Shown: positions 15,667-24,434 of the stretch, piece by piece
Layout of the letters: each line of letters begins with the position of its first letter
How positions within the stretch are numbered: position 1 is the first letter of the stretch
Notes under the pieces: generated by a model
Databases searched by the model: none
What the model was told of the DNA's origin: nothing
What the model saw: the letters and a program-made list of their open reading frames with translations, nothing else
Translations under genes and position numbers: made by a program
Assembly: GCF_002002735.1 (NCBI RefSeq)
Contig: NZ_MUNY01000044.1
Location: forward strand, 62,001-126,000
Origin: Algoriphagus sp. A40
GTDB taxonomy: Bacteria; Bacteroidota; Bacteroidia; Cytophagales; Cyclobacteriaceae
Length of the DNA: 64,000 bases
Direction of reading: 5' to 3'

Positions 15667-17499
15667 ATGAAACAATTCTTGTCGCCCCTATTTCTCCTAC
15701 TGAGCCTTTCAGTCTTCCTGTCGTGCAGCGAACCCGAACCAAAGTCCATTCCAGATACAGAAATAAATGCCTGGTTTGACAGCGAATACGAAGAACTGCT
15801 CCAGATGAGCCCCTTGCAAATGACCACACAGGGAAGAAAAGACCGATATGGGGAAATTGATGACATGAGTGAAGCAGCAGAGGACAAGCGTCTTGCCTGG
15901 ATGGAAGCCAGTGTGAAAGAAATGAATGAAAAATTCCCTTATGATCAACTGAGTCCTGATTCCAAAGTATCCTATGACCTTTGGGAATACCAATTTGAAA
16001 TGGAAAAAGGAGACGTTCAGTTTAGAAGAATGAACTATGTCTTCAATCAGATGGGAGGAGTACATACCATGCTGCCCAATATGCTGATCAATTTTCACAA
16101 AGTAGATGAAGCTGCCGATATGGAGGCATTGATTTCCAGATATAAAGCCACTGGCAGGGCGATCTCCCAACTTTTGGAAAAGGCTAAACTACAAACTGAA
16201 TCTGGGATCCGGCCTCCAAAATTTGCTTATGAATACGTTATTCAGCAATCCACGGCACTGATTTCCGGGGAACCCTTTACCACTGACAAAAACAGCGCAC
16301 CACTCTGGACTGACGCACTCGGGAAAATCGAGAAGCTCGAAAAAGATGGAAAGATTACCGCTGAACAAGCCGAAAAATTCAGAACTGATGCCAAAGATGC
16401 CTTAATCAACGGATTCAAACCCGCCTATGAGGAATTGATTGCCTGGCTGGATTCTGAGCTTCCCAATCTGGAAGAAAAACCGACCGGAGTCAGCCGTCAC
16501 GAGAATGGTGCTGCTCTGTATGCCCACCGATTGAAATCCTCCACCACCACATCCCTCAGTGCCGATGAAATTCATCAAATCGGATTGGATGAAGTGAAAA
16601 GAATTCAACAGGAAATGCTGGCCATCAAGGATCAGGTAGGGTTTGAGGGAGATTTGCCTGCGTTTTTCAAATTCATCAACAGCGATCCTCAGTTCTTTTA
16701 TCCCAATACCGACGAGGGAAGACAAGCCTATCTGGACGAATCCACTGCATTTCTGGATTCGATCAAAGTCAAATTGCCAGAGTATTTTGGGATATTGCCA
16801 AAAGCTGATTTGGTGGTAAAGCGCGTGGAAGCCTTCCGTGAGCAGCCCGGAGCACCGCAACATTACAATCAGGGCACACCTGACGGTTCGCGTCCAGGCA
16901 CTTATTATGTCCACCTTTCGGACATGACCGCCATGCCCAAATCCACAATGGAAGGAGTGGCCTATCATGAGGGAAATCCCGGCCACCATATGCAAGTTTC
17001 CATTGCCCAGGAACTGGAAACAGTTCCCAAATTCAGAACACAGATCGGATTCAATGCCTATCAGGAAGGTTGGGCCTTGTATTCCGAGATCCTTGCTAAA
17101 GAGATGGGCGGATACAAAAACCCGTATTATGATTTTGGCCGATTGGTCAATGAAATCTGGAGAGCAATCCGCTTAGTTGTGGACACCGGAATTCATTCCA
17201 AGGGCTGGACAGAAGCGGATGCAATTGCCTATTTTTCAGAAAACTCGTCCATTGCACCAGGGGCCATTCAGGCTGAGGTTCGCCGATATATGGTCATTCC
17301 GGGCCAAGCTACCGGATACAAGATCGGGATGCTCAAAATCCAGGAACTTCGAAAGCTGGCAGAGACCGAACTGGGAGACCAATTTGACCTGAAGGGATTC
17401 CATGATACCGTATTGGGAAGCGGGGCATTGCCATTGGAAATCCTGGAGAAAGAAGTGAAGCGATGGATTGAGGAAGTGAAGGGTGCCAGTGGGCAGTGA
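15667..17499 (+). CDS. DUF885 family lipoprotein, putative metallopeptidase
   Basis: 610 residues with signal peptide and lipobox VFLSCS (Cys about 20), so anchored outside the cytoplasmic membrane. The family hallmark EGVAYHEGNPGHHMQ provides an HExxxxHH-like metal site, and later NAYQEGWALYSEILAKEMG carries a conserved Glu. DUF885 proteins are thought to be zinc peptidases related to the M2/M32 type fold; the substrate is unknown. Its last codons and TGA stop lie inside a CAGTGGG-type heptamer tract. Monocistronic. Confidence 0.85.
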   Translation: MKQFLSPLFLLLSLSVFLSCSEPEPKSIPDTEINAWFDSEYEELLQMSPLQMTTQGRKDRYGEIDDMSEAAEDKRLAWMEASVKEMNEKFPYDQLSPDSKVSYDLWEYQFEMEKGDVQFRRMNYVFNQMGGVHTMLPNMLINFHKVDEAADMEALISRYKATGRAISQLLEKAKLQTESGIRPPKFAYEYVIQQSTALISGEPFTTDKNSAPLWTDALGKIEKLEKDGKITAEQAEKFRTDAKDALINGFKPAYEELIAWLDSELPNLEEKPTGVSRHENGAALYAHRLKSSTTTSLSADEIHQIGLDEVKRIQQEMLAIKDQVGFEGDLPAFFKFINSDPQFFYPNTDEGRQAYLDESTAFLDSIKVKLPEYFGILPKADLVVKRVEAFREQPGAPQHYNQGTPDGSRPGTYYVHLSDMTAMPKSTMEGVAYHEGNPGHHMQVSIAQELETVPKFRTQIGFNAYQEGWALYSEILAKEMGGYKNPYYDFGRLVNEIWRAIRLVVDTGIHSKGWTEADAIAYFSENSSIAPGAIQAEVRRYMVIPGQATGYKIGMLKIQELRKLAETELGDQFDLKGFHDTVLGSGALPLEILEKEVKRWIEEVKGASGQ

Positions 17500-17524
17500 T
17501 CAGTGGTCGGTCACAGTGCACAGT
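17487..17524 (+). repeat. CAGTGGG-type heptamer tract overlapping a stop codon
   Basis: CAGTGGG, CAGTGAT, CAGTGGT, CGGTCAC, AGTGCAC in 7-bp register. The TGA at 17497-17499 is inside the second unit, so the last residues of the DUF885 protein are repeat-encoded. Confidence 0.7.
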
Positions 17525-17637
17525 TTAAAAATTTAAGCGGAAAGAAATCAGCGAGTTAAAAGAAAAAGCGGGTGGTGGTTTTGCAAAAAATCAGAATCCG
17601 CTTACTTTTGCACACTCTTAAAGAGAGATCACAGCAA

Positions 17638-17689
17638 AGAGGAGTGACAGAGTGCTTCCCGATATCCATCGGGACGGCGGTCTTGAAAC
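17638..17689 (+). pseudogene. 5-prime half of a tRNA-Ser, decayed
   Basis: AGAGGAGTGACAGAGTG then CGGCGGTCTTGAAA match the acceptor/D-arm and anticodon arm of the intact tRNA-Ser 67 bp downstream, including the TGA anticodon. The D-loop is replaced by a short perfect hairpin (TCCCGAT, 4-nt loop, ATCGGGA), and the 3-prime half is absent. Confidence 0.8.
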
Positions 17690-17704
17690 GAATCAAAATT
17701 CAAT

Positions 17705-17789
17705 AGAGGAGTGGCAGAGTGGTCGATCGCGGCGGTCTTGAAAACCGTTGTACCGTGAGGTACCGGGGGTTCGAATCCCTCCTCCTCTG
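17705..17789 (+). tRNA. tRNA-Ser (anticodon TGA)
   Basis: 85 nt. The acceptor stem AGAGGAG pairs with CTCCTCT; D-arm, anticodon arm CGGTC-TTGAAAA-CCG with TGA at the anticodon, a long variable arm TACCGTGAGGTA typical of class II serine tRNAs, and the T-arm GGGGG-TTCGAAT-CCCTC are all present. Discriminator is G. CCA is not encoded. A strong terminator follows. It reads UCA (and probably other UCN) codons. Confidence 0.96.
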
Positions 17790-17794
17790 CATCT

Positions 17795-17828
17795 AAAAAA
17801 CCAAGCAAAATAGCTTGGTTTTTTTTTT
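17795..17828 (+). terminator. Terminator of tRNA-Ser
   Basis: Stem AACCAAGC/GCTTGGTT with a 6-nt loop, followed by ten T. Confidence 0.9.
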
Positions 17829-17896
17829 GAAGGAGGCCAACCCTGCAATCTGGCCCTGACCTAAATTGCTCCACAGGAGCAATTCTTAACGGTCAG

Positions 17897-17910
17897 TCCT
17901 CCTCTGCATC
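17897..17910 (+). repeat. Duplicate of the tRNA-Ser 3-prime end
   Basis: TCCTCCTCTGCATC is an exact 14-bp copy of the tRNA 3-prime end plus flank at 17780-17793, 117 bp downstream, and is again followed by a CCAAGC...GCTTGG hairpin. Such direct repeats of a tRNA end can be attachment-site remnants, or a decayed second tRNA copy. Confidence 0.8.
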
Positions 17911-17940
17911 AAAAAAGCCAAGCAAGAGCTTGGCTTTTTC
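17911..17940. terminator. Second hairpin terminator, bidirectional
   Basis: Stem AAAAAGCCAAGC/GCTTGGCTTTTT with a 4-nt loop, A-run on one side and T-run on the other. It lies between the tRNA unit and the convergent universal stress protein gene, so it can serve both. Confidence 0.85.
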
Positions 17941-17971
17941 ATTTTTAGGCTTGAAATCCGATTCATTTTCC

Positions 17972-18775
17972 TTATGAATCACTCAAAACCAACAGCGGAT
18001 AGCGGGTAATAGACGCCATCTCCTGGGTAAAATTATGTTGGAAAAGCCCACCAGAATCCCGGGCAATCATCGCGATCAACCCGGTGTCGGTGTGCTTGTC
18101 GAGGTAAAAATTAATCCCTTCCAACACCTTGCTGCTGAACACCGTGATACGTTCGGTTTCAATATCATCCCGAAATCGGGAGACCAATGCAGCTCGCTCC
18201 ATGTTTTGATGAAAACTGAGCATGGTATTTTTCGGCCGTACATTCAAAATCCTAAGCTTGGGTTCGATCATCAAGGACAAGACCTCTGCCAGCATGTCAA
18301 AGCTGGCTTCATTTCCCACTTCCTCCAAGTCAGTGGCAAATACCACCCGGTTTTTTCCGGTCCGGTTAAATTCCTCAAAGCGGGCTGTTTCAGGAATAAT
18401 CAGTACCGGTACTTTGGTATGTGAAATTACTTTTACCGTATTGCTGCCTATAAAAATCTTTTTCAGGCCACTTGCTCCCTTTGTCCCCATCACGATCAGG
18501 TCAGGTTGTTGACTTTCGATTTGACTTTCCAAAGCAGCAATAAAATCCCCCTCCACGATCACGGATTCACATTTTAGGTCTGCCCCAAAAGTCTGATGAA
18601 GTTCAGCCACAAGTTGGGCAAGATGCTGATTAGCATCGGTTTCATTTTCCTTGACTTGGAGCGCGTGAAGGATTGTAAGTTTTGCAGAAGCCCTTTTGGA
18701 AATCTCAGCGGCAAATTTCAGTGCTGTGCCAGCCTCGGCTGAAAAATCCACTGGAGCGATAATAGTATTTAGCAT
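17972..18775 (-). CDS. Universal stress protein, tandem UspA domains
   Basis: 267 residues with two Usp folds. Domain 1 (about 1-145) has IIAPVDFSAEAGTALKFAAEI and the nucleotide loop MGTKGASGLKKIFIGSNT, matching the ATP-binding G-2x-G-9x-G(S/T) pattern. Domain 2 (about 150-267) has FATDLEEVGNEASFDML but its glycine loop is degenerate (ARDSGGLFQHNF), so it may not bind nucleotide. A cytoplasmic stress or persistence role is inferred from the family. Single gene, ending at the bidirectional terminator. Confidence 0.9.
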   Translation of the reverse strand: MLNTIIAPVDFSAEAGTALKFAAEISKRASAKLTILHALQVKENETDANQHLAQLVAELHQTFGADLKCESVIVEGDFIAALESQIESQQPDLIVMGTKGASGLKKIFIGSNTVKVISHTKVPVLIIPETARFEEFNRTGKNRVVFATDLEEVGNEASFDMLAEVLSLMIEPKLRILNVRPKNTMLSFHQNMERAALVSRFRDDIETERITVFSSKVLEGINFYLDKHTDTGLIAMIARDSGGLFQHNFTQEMASITRYPLLVLSDS

Positions 18776-18837
18776 AAAAGGGTTTTTTAAAAATCAATTC
18801 TAAAGATATTGATTTTCGTCAAACTTGATCCTTCTCA

Positions 18838-19089
18838 CTACCCCACCCGCGACTCCGAATATAGATCATAGGCTGCCACGAGCACCTGCCGTACAGGTGA
18901 ATCGCCATATTTTTCGTAGCCTTGGATTTCCCCACGATTTTCGGCAAAAACAGGAAAATACTTCCCCTCAACTTCATCCCAAAGGATCAACAAATAGGCG
19001 TAGGGAATTTTGCTTTCCCGGCCGACTTCAAACCAGGACTCAAAAAGTGCTTCATCAAGGGATCGGGGAAAGTCAGGACTGTCAAACAT
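18838..19089 (-). CDS. Conserved-looking small protein of unknown function
   Basis: 83 residues from the ATG at 19089. A longer frame from 19152 adds 21 residues of poor quality, so the shorter start is preferred. Aromatic, acidic and compact (SWFEVGRESKIPYAYLLILWDEVEGKYFPVF), with no signal peptide or membrane segment and no motif I recognise. It is on the same strand as, and upstream of, the universal stress protein gene (about 60 bp). It is probably a real cytoplasmic protein. Confidence 0.55.
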   Translation of the reverse strand: MFDSPDFPRSLDEALFESWFEVGRESKIPYAYLLILWDEVEGKYFPVFAENRGEIQGYEKYGDSPVRQVLVAAYDLYSESRVG

Positions 19090-19158
19090 GGATTTAAAAG
19101 GATGGGCGGTTTTGTTCGAAGATAGGCAAAGTGAACGGACTGCTGAAGTCATTTAGCA

Positions 19159-19193
19159 CCAAAAAAACAGGGATCGAAGCACCTCCGATCCCT
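19159..19193 (-). terminator. Terminator of the LLM oxidoreductase gene
   Basis: Stem AGGGATCG/CGATCCCT (9-nt loop), with a U-run on the minus strand from the A-run at 19161-19167. Confidence 0.85.
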
Positions 19194-19215
19194 ATTTGAC
19201 CTCATTTTGATTTAC

Positions 19216-20244
19216 TTAGCTGCCTTTTACAAGTGGAATTACTTTTTCCCCAATCAGCGCAATACTTTCCGAAAGCTCCTGGTGACTGAGCCCGGCATTG
19301 TCCATCTGAAAAGTGAAGCGGTCGATGCCTCCCAGGGACTCGCTGTGACGAAGGATTTTTTCTGCCACTTCCTCAGGTTCGCCGACTAGGTAGGCCCCTC
19401 GTCTGGAGTTTTGAGCTTCAAAATGGCCCCGGGTCACGGGAGGCCAACCCCGTTCTATACCTATCCGGGTAAAAGTCTCGGCATACCCAGGATAGTAATT
19501 TTCAACGGCCTCTTCGTGGGTTTTGGCCACATAGCCCAAGGAATGGAGGCCCACTTTGAGCTGATCCTGTGAAAATCCAGCCTTGTCTCCTGCTTCCCGA
19601 TACAAATCCACCAAGGGCCGAAAACGATGAGTCTCACCGCCGATTACCGCCACCATAAGTGGAAGTCCCAAAGATCCTGCGCGGACAAATGAACCAGGAG
19701 TCCCGCCTACTCCCAACCAAACCGGAAGTTTTTCCTGAACAGGCCGTGGATAGATAGGCTGCTTGTTCAGAGCAGGTCGGAACTTGCCCGACCAAGTGAC
19801 CACTTCCTGCTCCCGGATCTGGAGCAAAAGCCCGAGGTTTTCCGCAAACAATTTGTCATAATCCTGGAGATTCAGCCCAAAAAGTGGGAAAGCTTCTGTG
19901 AAAGATCCTCTCCCCACCACCAACTCGGCCCGACCCTGAGACACCAGATCAAGGGTGGCAAACTGCTGAAATACCCGAACCGGATCTGCAGCACTGAGTA
20001 CCGTCACGGCACTGCTGAGGCGGATGTTTTTAGTCATTCCTGCAGCGGCCGCTAGGATCACCGAAGTAGCAGAGTCCAAAAATTCCCTGCGGTGGTGCTC
20101 CCCTATCGCAAATACATCCAAGCCTTTTTCATCAGCCAGTTTGATCCGCTGGAGCAATTCACCCATAGCATCCTGTGCCCTGCCTACCGGATTACCTTCC
20201 GAGTCGGTCACAAAAGCCGCAAAACTGTCAATTCCGATTTCCAT
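19216..20244 (-). CDS. LLM class flavin-dependent oxidoreductase
   Basis: 342 residues, a luciferase-like TIM barrel. It begins MEIGIDSFAAF, with KLADEKGLDVFAIGEHHR (the conserved His of the family), LSSAVTVLSAADPVRVFQQFATLDLVS and GRAELVVGRGSF. These enzymes use FMN (or F420 in other phyla) to oxidise small organic compounds. The substrate is unknown. Isolated gene followed by a good terminator. Confidence 0.9.
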   Translation of the reverse strand: MEIGIDSFAAFVTDSEGNPVGRAQDAMGELLQRIKLADEKGLDVFAIGEHHRREFLDSATSVILAAAAGMTKNIRLSSAVTVLSAADPVRVFQQFATLDLVSQGRAELVVGRGSFTEAFPLFGLNLQDYDKLFAENLGLLLQIREQEVVTWSGKFRPALNKQPIYPRPVQEKLPVWLGVGGTPGSFVRAGSLGLPLMVAVIGGETHRFRPLVDLYREAGDKAGFSQDQLKVGLHSLGYVAKTHEEAVENYYPGYAETFTRIGIERGWPPVTRGHFEAQNSRRGAYLVGEPEEVAEKILRHSESLGGIDRFTFQMDNAGLSHQELSESIALIGEKVIPLVKGS

Positions 20245-20350
20245 CGATTTTTTTCCCTTCTTTTTTTAGGATTGTAGGGAAAACCGAATGGCTGTGGAAA
20301 TGATTCCAAAAACCAAGTTCCAGGTTCCTAAAAAAGTTTGACTTCCAAAA

Positions 20351-22105
20351 TCAGTATCTGCCAATCCAATTATAAACCATCATTTCGTTGTCATGCTGGT
20401 ATTTTGGAAAGGCCATCATCATTCCCTTAGAGGTCACCCAAGGTCTGGCAACCAAATTTTGCTGTCCGTTGAGGGTTTGGACAGGAAATACTTCACGGCT
20501 ACCGAGGTTTACCCTGAAATATTCATAGGCTCCGTGAAAAAGGAAAACCTCATTTCCCATGATCGATACATAGTGGGTTCCGCTGGAAGAATAACCCGGA
20601 AGGTCAGCAACCACCTCGCGGGAAACCCCCGGTACATACTTTATCAATTGGTTTTGCTCTCGGGGCACATAATAGACTCCTTCCCCATTGGAATCCTGGT
20701 ATAAAGTGCCTTTAAAGTCCTCCGGAATTTCGATGGATGTCCATGTCCAGGCATTGGAGTTGGTGTCATACACCACAAAATTAGAACCTCCATAAGGTTG
20801 GATATAGATTTTACCCTGGAAATAAAAGGACTTTTCCACGCCAATGGATCCAAAGGGGAAATCCGAAAGCGTTTCCCATTGCCTGGTTTGGGTATCAAAT
20901 CTGCTGAAGTCTTTCGTCGGCCCTAGACCAAAATACAGATACCTGTTTTGAACTGCCTGGATCAGGTAATTTCCCCGAAAGCCCTGATTGTTTGGCAATG
21001 GAGGCAAGGGCTCGAATTCCTCCGCATTCAGTGGAAGGGAATAGAATTTCTGAAAGTCCCCAATCTCATTTTTCCAGAATAGCATTTCATCGCCAACACC
21101 TACCCAGTTCCAATCGTAAAGTGTGGAAATAGGAAAACGGTCCTTAAATGGCGCCCAGGAATTAACCACCTTGATTTTTTGTGGGTACTCGTCCGAAAAA
21201 CCTCTTCCTGACAGCGAAAACGTATAGTCTCCGGGAGGCAAATTGCCAATAGAAAAACGAAGAGTATTTGGAGCTATTTCGGTAGGATGTAGCGGATAAT
21301 ATCCGGAACCAGGCAGCAGGAGACGAAACTCCAAAATCGATAAAGAAGTCAGTTTATTGAAATATACATCAAAAGATTGCCCGACAAATCCCTCTACGTC
21401 AGACAGGGTTTCTATCTTGGGAAGCACGATGCTGAAGTAGTCCTGCAAAACTGTTGATTTCCCTCCGCTGGTGACAATCAAATCAAATTTTCCCTGGGGA
21501 AGGGTATATTCCGAAGCGCTGAGCCAAACCTTGATTTTGATTTGCGTAGATGATTGCTCCAGTATTTCCACTGTAAATATCCCCTCCAGTTCGGGAATCT
21601 TTACCTCCAGGTATTCCGGAGAGGGATTGAAATATTTACCGGAAATGGTCAGAGTATGGAATTGGGTCAATTCGGAATCTGAAACTTCAGTAATGAGTGG
21701 TGGGCGAACTCCCTGGCTGTCAAAAAGCAAAACATCGCCATAGACCGTCTTGTCTCCGTAGCGGGCGAAAGGCCTGACTGAATAATTGATTCCTTTGACC
21801 AATCTATCTTCAAGCCGGATCGCCACCAAAGCCTCTCCCGGAGATCCGGTCCCCGAAACTGTATAATAGACCGGGTTGTCCTGGTTGTATTTCAGTTTTT
21901 CGGTCTCTATGTACTCCAGCCCATATTCATCTATTGCCCCGGCGTTTGCCTTTACTTCAAAATTGACCGTAGCCCCAGTCTCATCCACATCACTTACGCT
22001 GATGCTTTCCAAAAACGGATAGGTTCTGTCGGTAATAAACTCTTCTTGTTCGCAGGAAAAGATCCCCAGTATCGCAACCATCCAAATCCAACTCGCTCTT
22101 CTCAT
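20351..22105 (-). CDS. IPT/TIG-domain lipoprotein with kelch-like C-terminus
   Basis: 584 residues with a signal peptide and lipobox GIFSC (Cys18). Residues 28-130 look like a fibronectin-type strand domain, about 135-225 an IPT/TIG domain (PPLITEVSDSELTQFHTLTISGKYFNP). The last 250 residues contain repeating W/F-Y segments typical of kelch or propeller repeats (FDTQTRQWETL, YDTNSNAWTWTSI). A surface or periplasmic binding role is inferred. Six bases separate it from the upstream outer-membrane barrel gene, so they are an operon. Confidence 0.8.
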   Translation of the reverse strand: MRRASWIWMVAILGIFSCEQEEFITDRTYPFLESISVSDVDETGATVNFEVKANAGAIDEYGLEYIETEKLKYNQDNPVYYTVSGTGSPGEALVAIRLEDRLVKGINYSVRPFARYGDKTVYGDVLLFDSQGVRPPLITEVSDSELTQFHTLTISGKYFNPSPEYLEVKIPELEGIFTVEILEQSSTQIKIKVWLSASEYTLPQGKFDLIVTSGGKSTVLQDYFSIVLPKIETLSDVEGFVGQSFDVYFNKLTSLSILEFRLLLPGSGYYPLHPTEIAPNTLRFSIGNLPPGDYTFSLSGRGFSDEYPQKIKVVNSWAPFKDRFPISTLYDWNWVGVGDEMLFWKNEIGDFQKFYSLPLNAEEFEPLPPLPNNQGFRGNYLIQAVQNRYLYFGLGPTKDFSRFDTQTRQWETLSDFPFGSIGVEKSFYFQGKIYIQPYGGSNFVVYDTNSNAWTWTSIEIPEDFKGTLYQDSNGEGVYYVPREQNQLIKYVPGVSREVVADLPGYSSSGTHYVSIMGNEVFLFHGAYEYFRVNLGSREVFPVQTLNGQQNLVARPWVTSKGMMMAFPKYQHDNEMMVYNWIGRY

Positions 22106-22111
22106 GTCCGA

Positions 22112-23260
22112 TTAAAATTTATATCCCAGGTGAAAAGTCAAACCTTTTACAAATTCCTCAGATGCGCCGTCTACTTTGAACCCGCGAAGACCGAAGACGA
22201 GTCCCTGATGTTTGTTGAGGTATTTTTCGACCCCTATCCCCCAGGTAAATCCTGAAAAACTATCAGACATCTCAAAATTTCTCACCGAAGTCACCACTTC
22301 ATCGCGCTCGAATTTGCCTTGGTAGACCCCAAGCTTTTCATAATCAGGAATCGCATAAGAATACCCCATCTCCACATAAAGCCGGTATCGGTTGGGGCTG
22401 AGATCCCAGTAATACTTCGCAGTGACAGGAATCTGGATCAGACTAAAATCCAGAAACACATCCGACTCATAGCGGTTTGCCCCATATTCATATACGAAGT
22501 ATTTCTGAGCATCAAACTGGCTCCAGGTGACTCCCACGTTTAGGGACAGGTTTCTTTTGAAGGTTAAAAAAGCCTCCCCATTCAGTCCAAAAACCGGAGA
22601 AGAGGAAGAAATCTCTCCTTCATGATCCGAATCGGGAATGGTCAGGCCGACAGTCTGGCTGATGTATCCCACAAAGGGAGTGATTACAAAAATCCGCGAA
22701 AAAGTCCGTGGCTTTTTGATCGTATTGGCCGTGCGGGCAAGATACTGGAGCGAAAGGTCATTCAGTTGCGTGATTTCAAGCAAGGGATCCAGCCTTGGAT
22801 TCCCCAACCGATTGGAAAGCTGTGCACGATAGGAATCTCCCAGAATCTCCATACCGGCGGGAGTCTCGATATAGAAAATGGGCTTGTCTCCGTTTAGCTT
22901 CCAGAAAACAGCATCGGTTACCGGATGAGGCAATTTTTCCAAAAAAACCACATGTTGACCGTTGTTTTGCGGGATTTCTTTCCTGAAAAACAAACGCTCC
23001 GAGACTCTAAATTCCGTCAGCTCCTCAATGGTAAATTTGGTAAAGCCAAGCTTCTTTGTCCTTGCAAAGTAGATTGATGTATTGGATTCGGAGGGTATGT
23101 CCTGAATAACGCCCTGACTCAGGGCACTGTCTCCGACGACGATGTAGTCTTTCTTGGCGGGAACCTGCCCAAATACAGGCGAATTAATGAACAGGACGAA
23201 TACCAGGAGCGAAATATATTTTCCAAACCTGTCCTGAACCGGGGAAACGGTATTTTTCAA
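22112..23260 (-). CDS. Outer-membrane beta-barrel protein of unknown function
   Basis: 382 residues with a Sec signal peptide ending in VFG-QVPAKK. The N-terminal 170 residues are soluble (a periplasmic or plug-like domain). The C-terminal 190 show alternating aromatic strands (FVITPFVGYISQTVGLTI, SLNVGVTWSQFDAQKYFVY, LVFGLRGF) and end in a terminal Phe (LTFHLGYKF), typical of outer-membrane barrels. It is transcribed first, followed after 6 bp by the IPT lipoprotein gene, so the two may form a surface complex. Confidence 0.75.
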   Translation of the reverse strand: MKNTVSPVQDRFGKYISLLVFVLFINSPVFGQVPAKKDYIVVGDSALSQGVIQDIPSESNTSIYFARTKKLGFTKFTIEELTEFRVSERLFFRKEIPQNNGQHVVFLEKLPHPVTDAVFWKLNGDKPIFYIETPAGMEILGDSYRAQLSNRLGNPRLDPLLEITQLNDLSLQYLARTANTIKKPRTFSRIFVITPFVGYISQTVGLTIPDSDHEGEISSSSPVFGLNGEAFLTFKRNLSLNVGVTWSQFDAQKYFVYEYGANRYESDVFLDFSLIQIPVTAKYYWDLSPNRYRLYVEMGYSYAIPDYEKLGVYQGKFERDEVVTSVRNFEMSDSFSGFTWGIGVEKYLNKHQGLVFGLRGFKVDGASEEFVKGLTFHLGYKF

Positions 23261-23430
23261 CGTAATAACTAAAAAGGGTGATTAATCCCCAAAGTAACTC
23301 AAATTCCCAAATTAGTTCCAAGCGAGATGGATTAGTTATTTTTCTAATCCCAAAAAATAATACAAGATTTTGCTCATTCAGGTTGGGATTGCCCAGGCTA
23401 TTTCAATAGGAATCCTTCTAAATTCGACCC

Positions 23431-23658
23431 ATGAATCCTGAAATCCTCATCGATCTGGTGACCAAAACCATGCCCTTTGGAAAATACAAAGGTCGCCTGC
23501 TGGCCGATATCCCTGAGCACTACTTGGTCTGGCTAAAGGGAAAAGGTTTTCCCGAGGGCAAACTGGGTATGTGGCTCAATACACTCTATGAAATCAGGCT
23601 CAATGGATTGGAGGAAATCCTGGTGGAGTTGAAGAAAAAATACCCTTACAAACGATGA
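23431..23658 (+). CDS. DUF3820 family small protein
   Basis: 75 residues with the family core MPFGKYKGRLLADIPEHYLVWLKGKGFPEGKLG. DUF3820 proteins have been named putative quorum-sensing regulators but no function is firmly known; similar segments occur at the ends of exonuclease proteins. The stop overlaps the start of the CPBP protease gene by four bases (ATGA), so translation is coupled. Cytoplasmic. Confidence 0.85.
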   Translation: MNPEILIDLVTKTMPFGKYKGRLLADIPEHYLVWLKGKGFPEGKLGMWLNTLYEIRLNGLEEILVELKKKYPYKR

Positions 23659-24434
23659 GTAAAATTCTTTCCTTCCTGACTTGGCAGCGGGTACCAGCCC
23701 GGGAGATTGCATTTCGAAACCTCAGACAGGAAAGCAAATTTTTGTTAGCGTATGCCATATTTTATGTGATTCTGGCATTTGGGATTGGATTTTTGATTTT
23801 AAAATTCCCACTGCCCCTCCTGGGAGCCAAAGATTTTGTCCAGGATTTTTGGTACTCGGCGGTATTCAAATTCGGTTTCCTGTTACTCCTACCTGCTTTT
23901 CTCTTTTTTCGCATTTGGAACTATTCCATGCGGGATTTGCTGCTTGGCATCCGTCCCAAACCTTCGGTCCTGATAAAAGGAGGCCTCCTGATTGCCCTGG
24001 GTTTTTCTCTGAATCTCAGGTATATTTCAAAAATCACAGAGCAGCTGCCCGTTATTGAAGATGCAGGACTGAGGCTGTTCGTCGGGACCTTTTTGCCCCT
24101 ACTGATCGCCGGACTGCCGGAAGAATTGTTTTTTCGGGGCATGCTTCAGACGCGCTTGGAAAAGATCTGGAATGCTCAATTGGCCGTTGTCATTTCAGGA
24201 TTGCTGTTTACCGCATGGCACCTCCCGAGCCGGTTTTTTCTGGCAAATGGTGTGGAGGGTCAAGCCGGAGACCTCGGTTCGGTGCTGTTGGGGACGGGGC
24301 TGCCGGTATTTCTCGTCAGTTGCTTTTTCGGATGGCATTGGGCGAGGTACCGCAACCTTCCTTTGCTGATTTTGGTGCACTGGGCCATTGATATTCTGCC
24401 ATCCCTGAGCTCGTTTTTTGGGGTCAGCAATTAA
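23655..24434 (+). CDS. CPBP-family intramembrane metalloprotease
   Basis: 259 residues, about seven hydrophobic helices. The catalytic motif GLPEELFFRGMLQTRL (EExxxR) and later TAWHLPSRF and VHWAIDI histidines fit the CAAX protease/bacteriocin-processing (ABI) family of glutamate endopeptidases of the inner membrane. The substrate is unknown. Coupled to the DUF3820 gene by ATGA. Its stop directly abuts the convergent serine hydrolase stop. Confidence 0.9.
   Translation: MSKILSFLTWQRVPAREIAFRNLRQESKFLLAYAIFYVILAFGIGFLILKFPLPLLGAKDFVQDFWYSAVFKFGFLLLLPAFLFFRIWNYSMRDLLLGIRPKPSVLIKGGLLIALGFSLNLRYISKITEQLPVIEDAGLRLFVGTFLPLLIAGLPEELFFRGMLQTRLEKIWNAQLAVVISGLLFTAWHLPSRFFLANGVEGQAGDLGSVLLGTGLPVFLVSCFFGWHWARYRNLPLLILVHWAIDILPSLSSFFGVSN

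Noticed and set aside
17629-17874. 81-residue minus-strand frame containing EEEGFEPPVPHGTTVFKTAAIDHSATP-like sequence
   Set aside because: It is the antisense of the tRNA-Ser gene; this peptide is a well-known spurious annotation.
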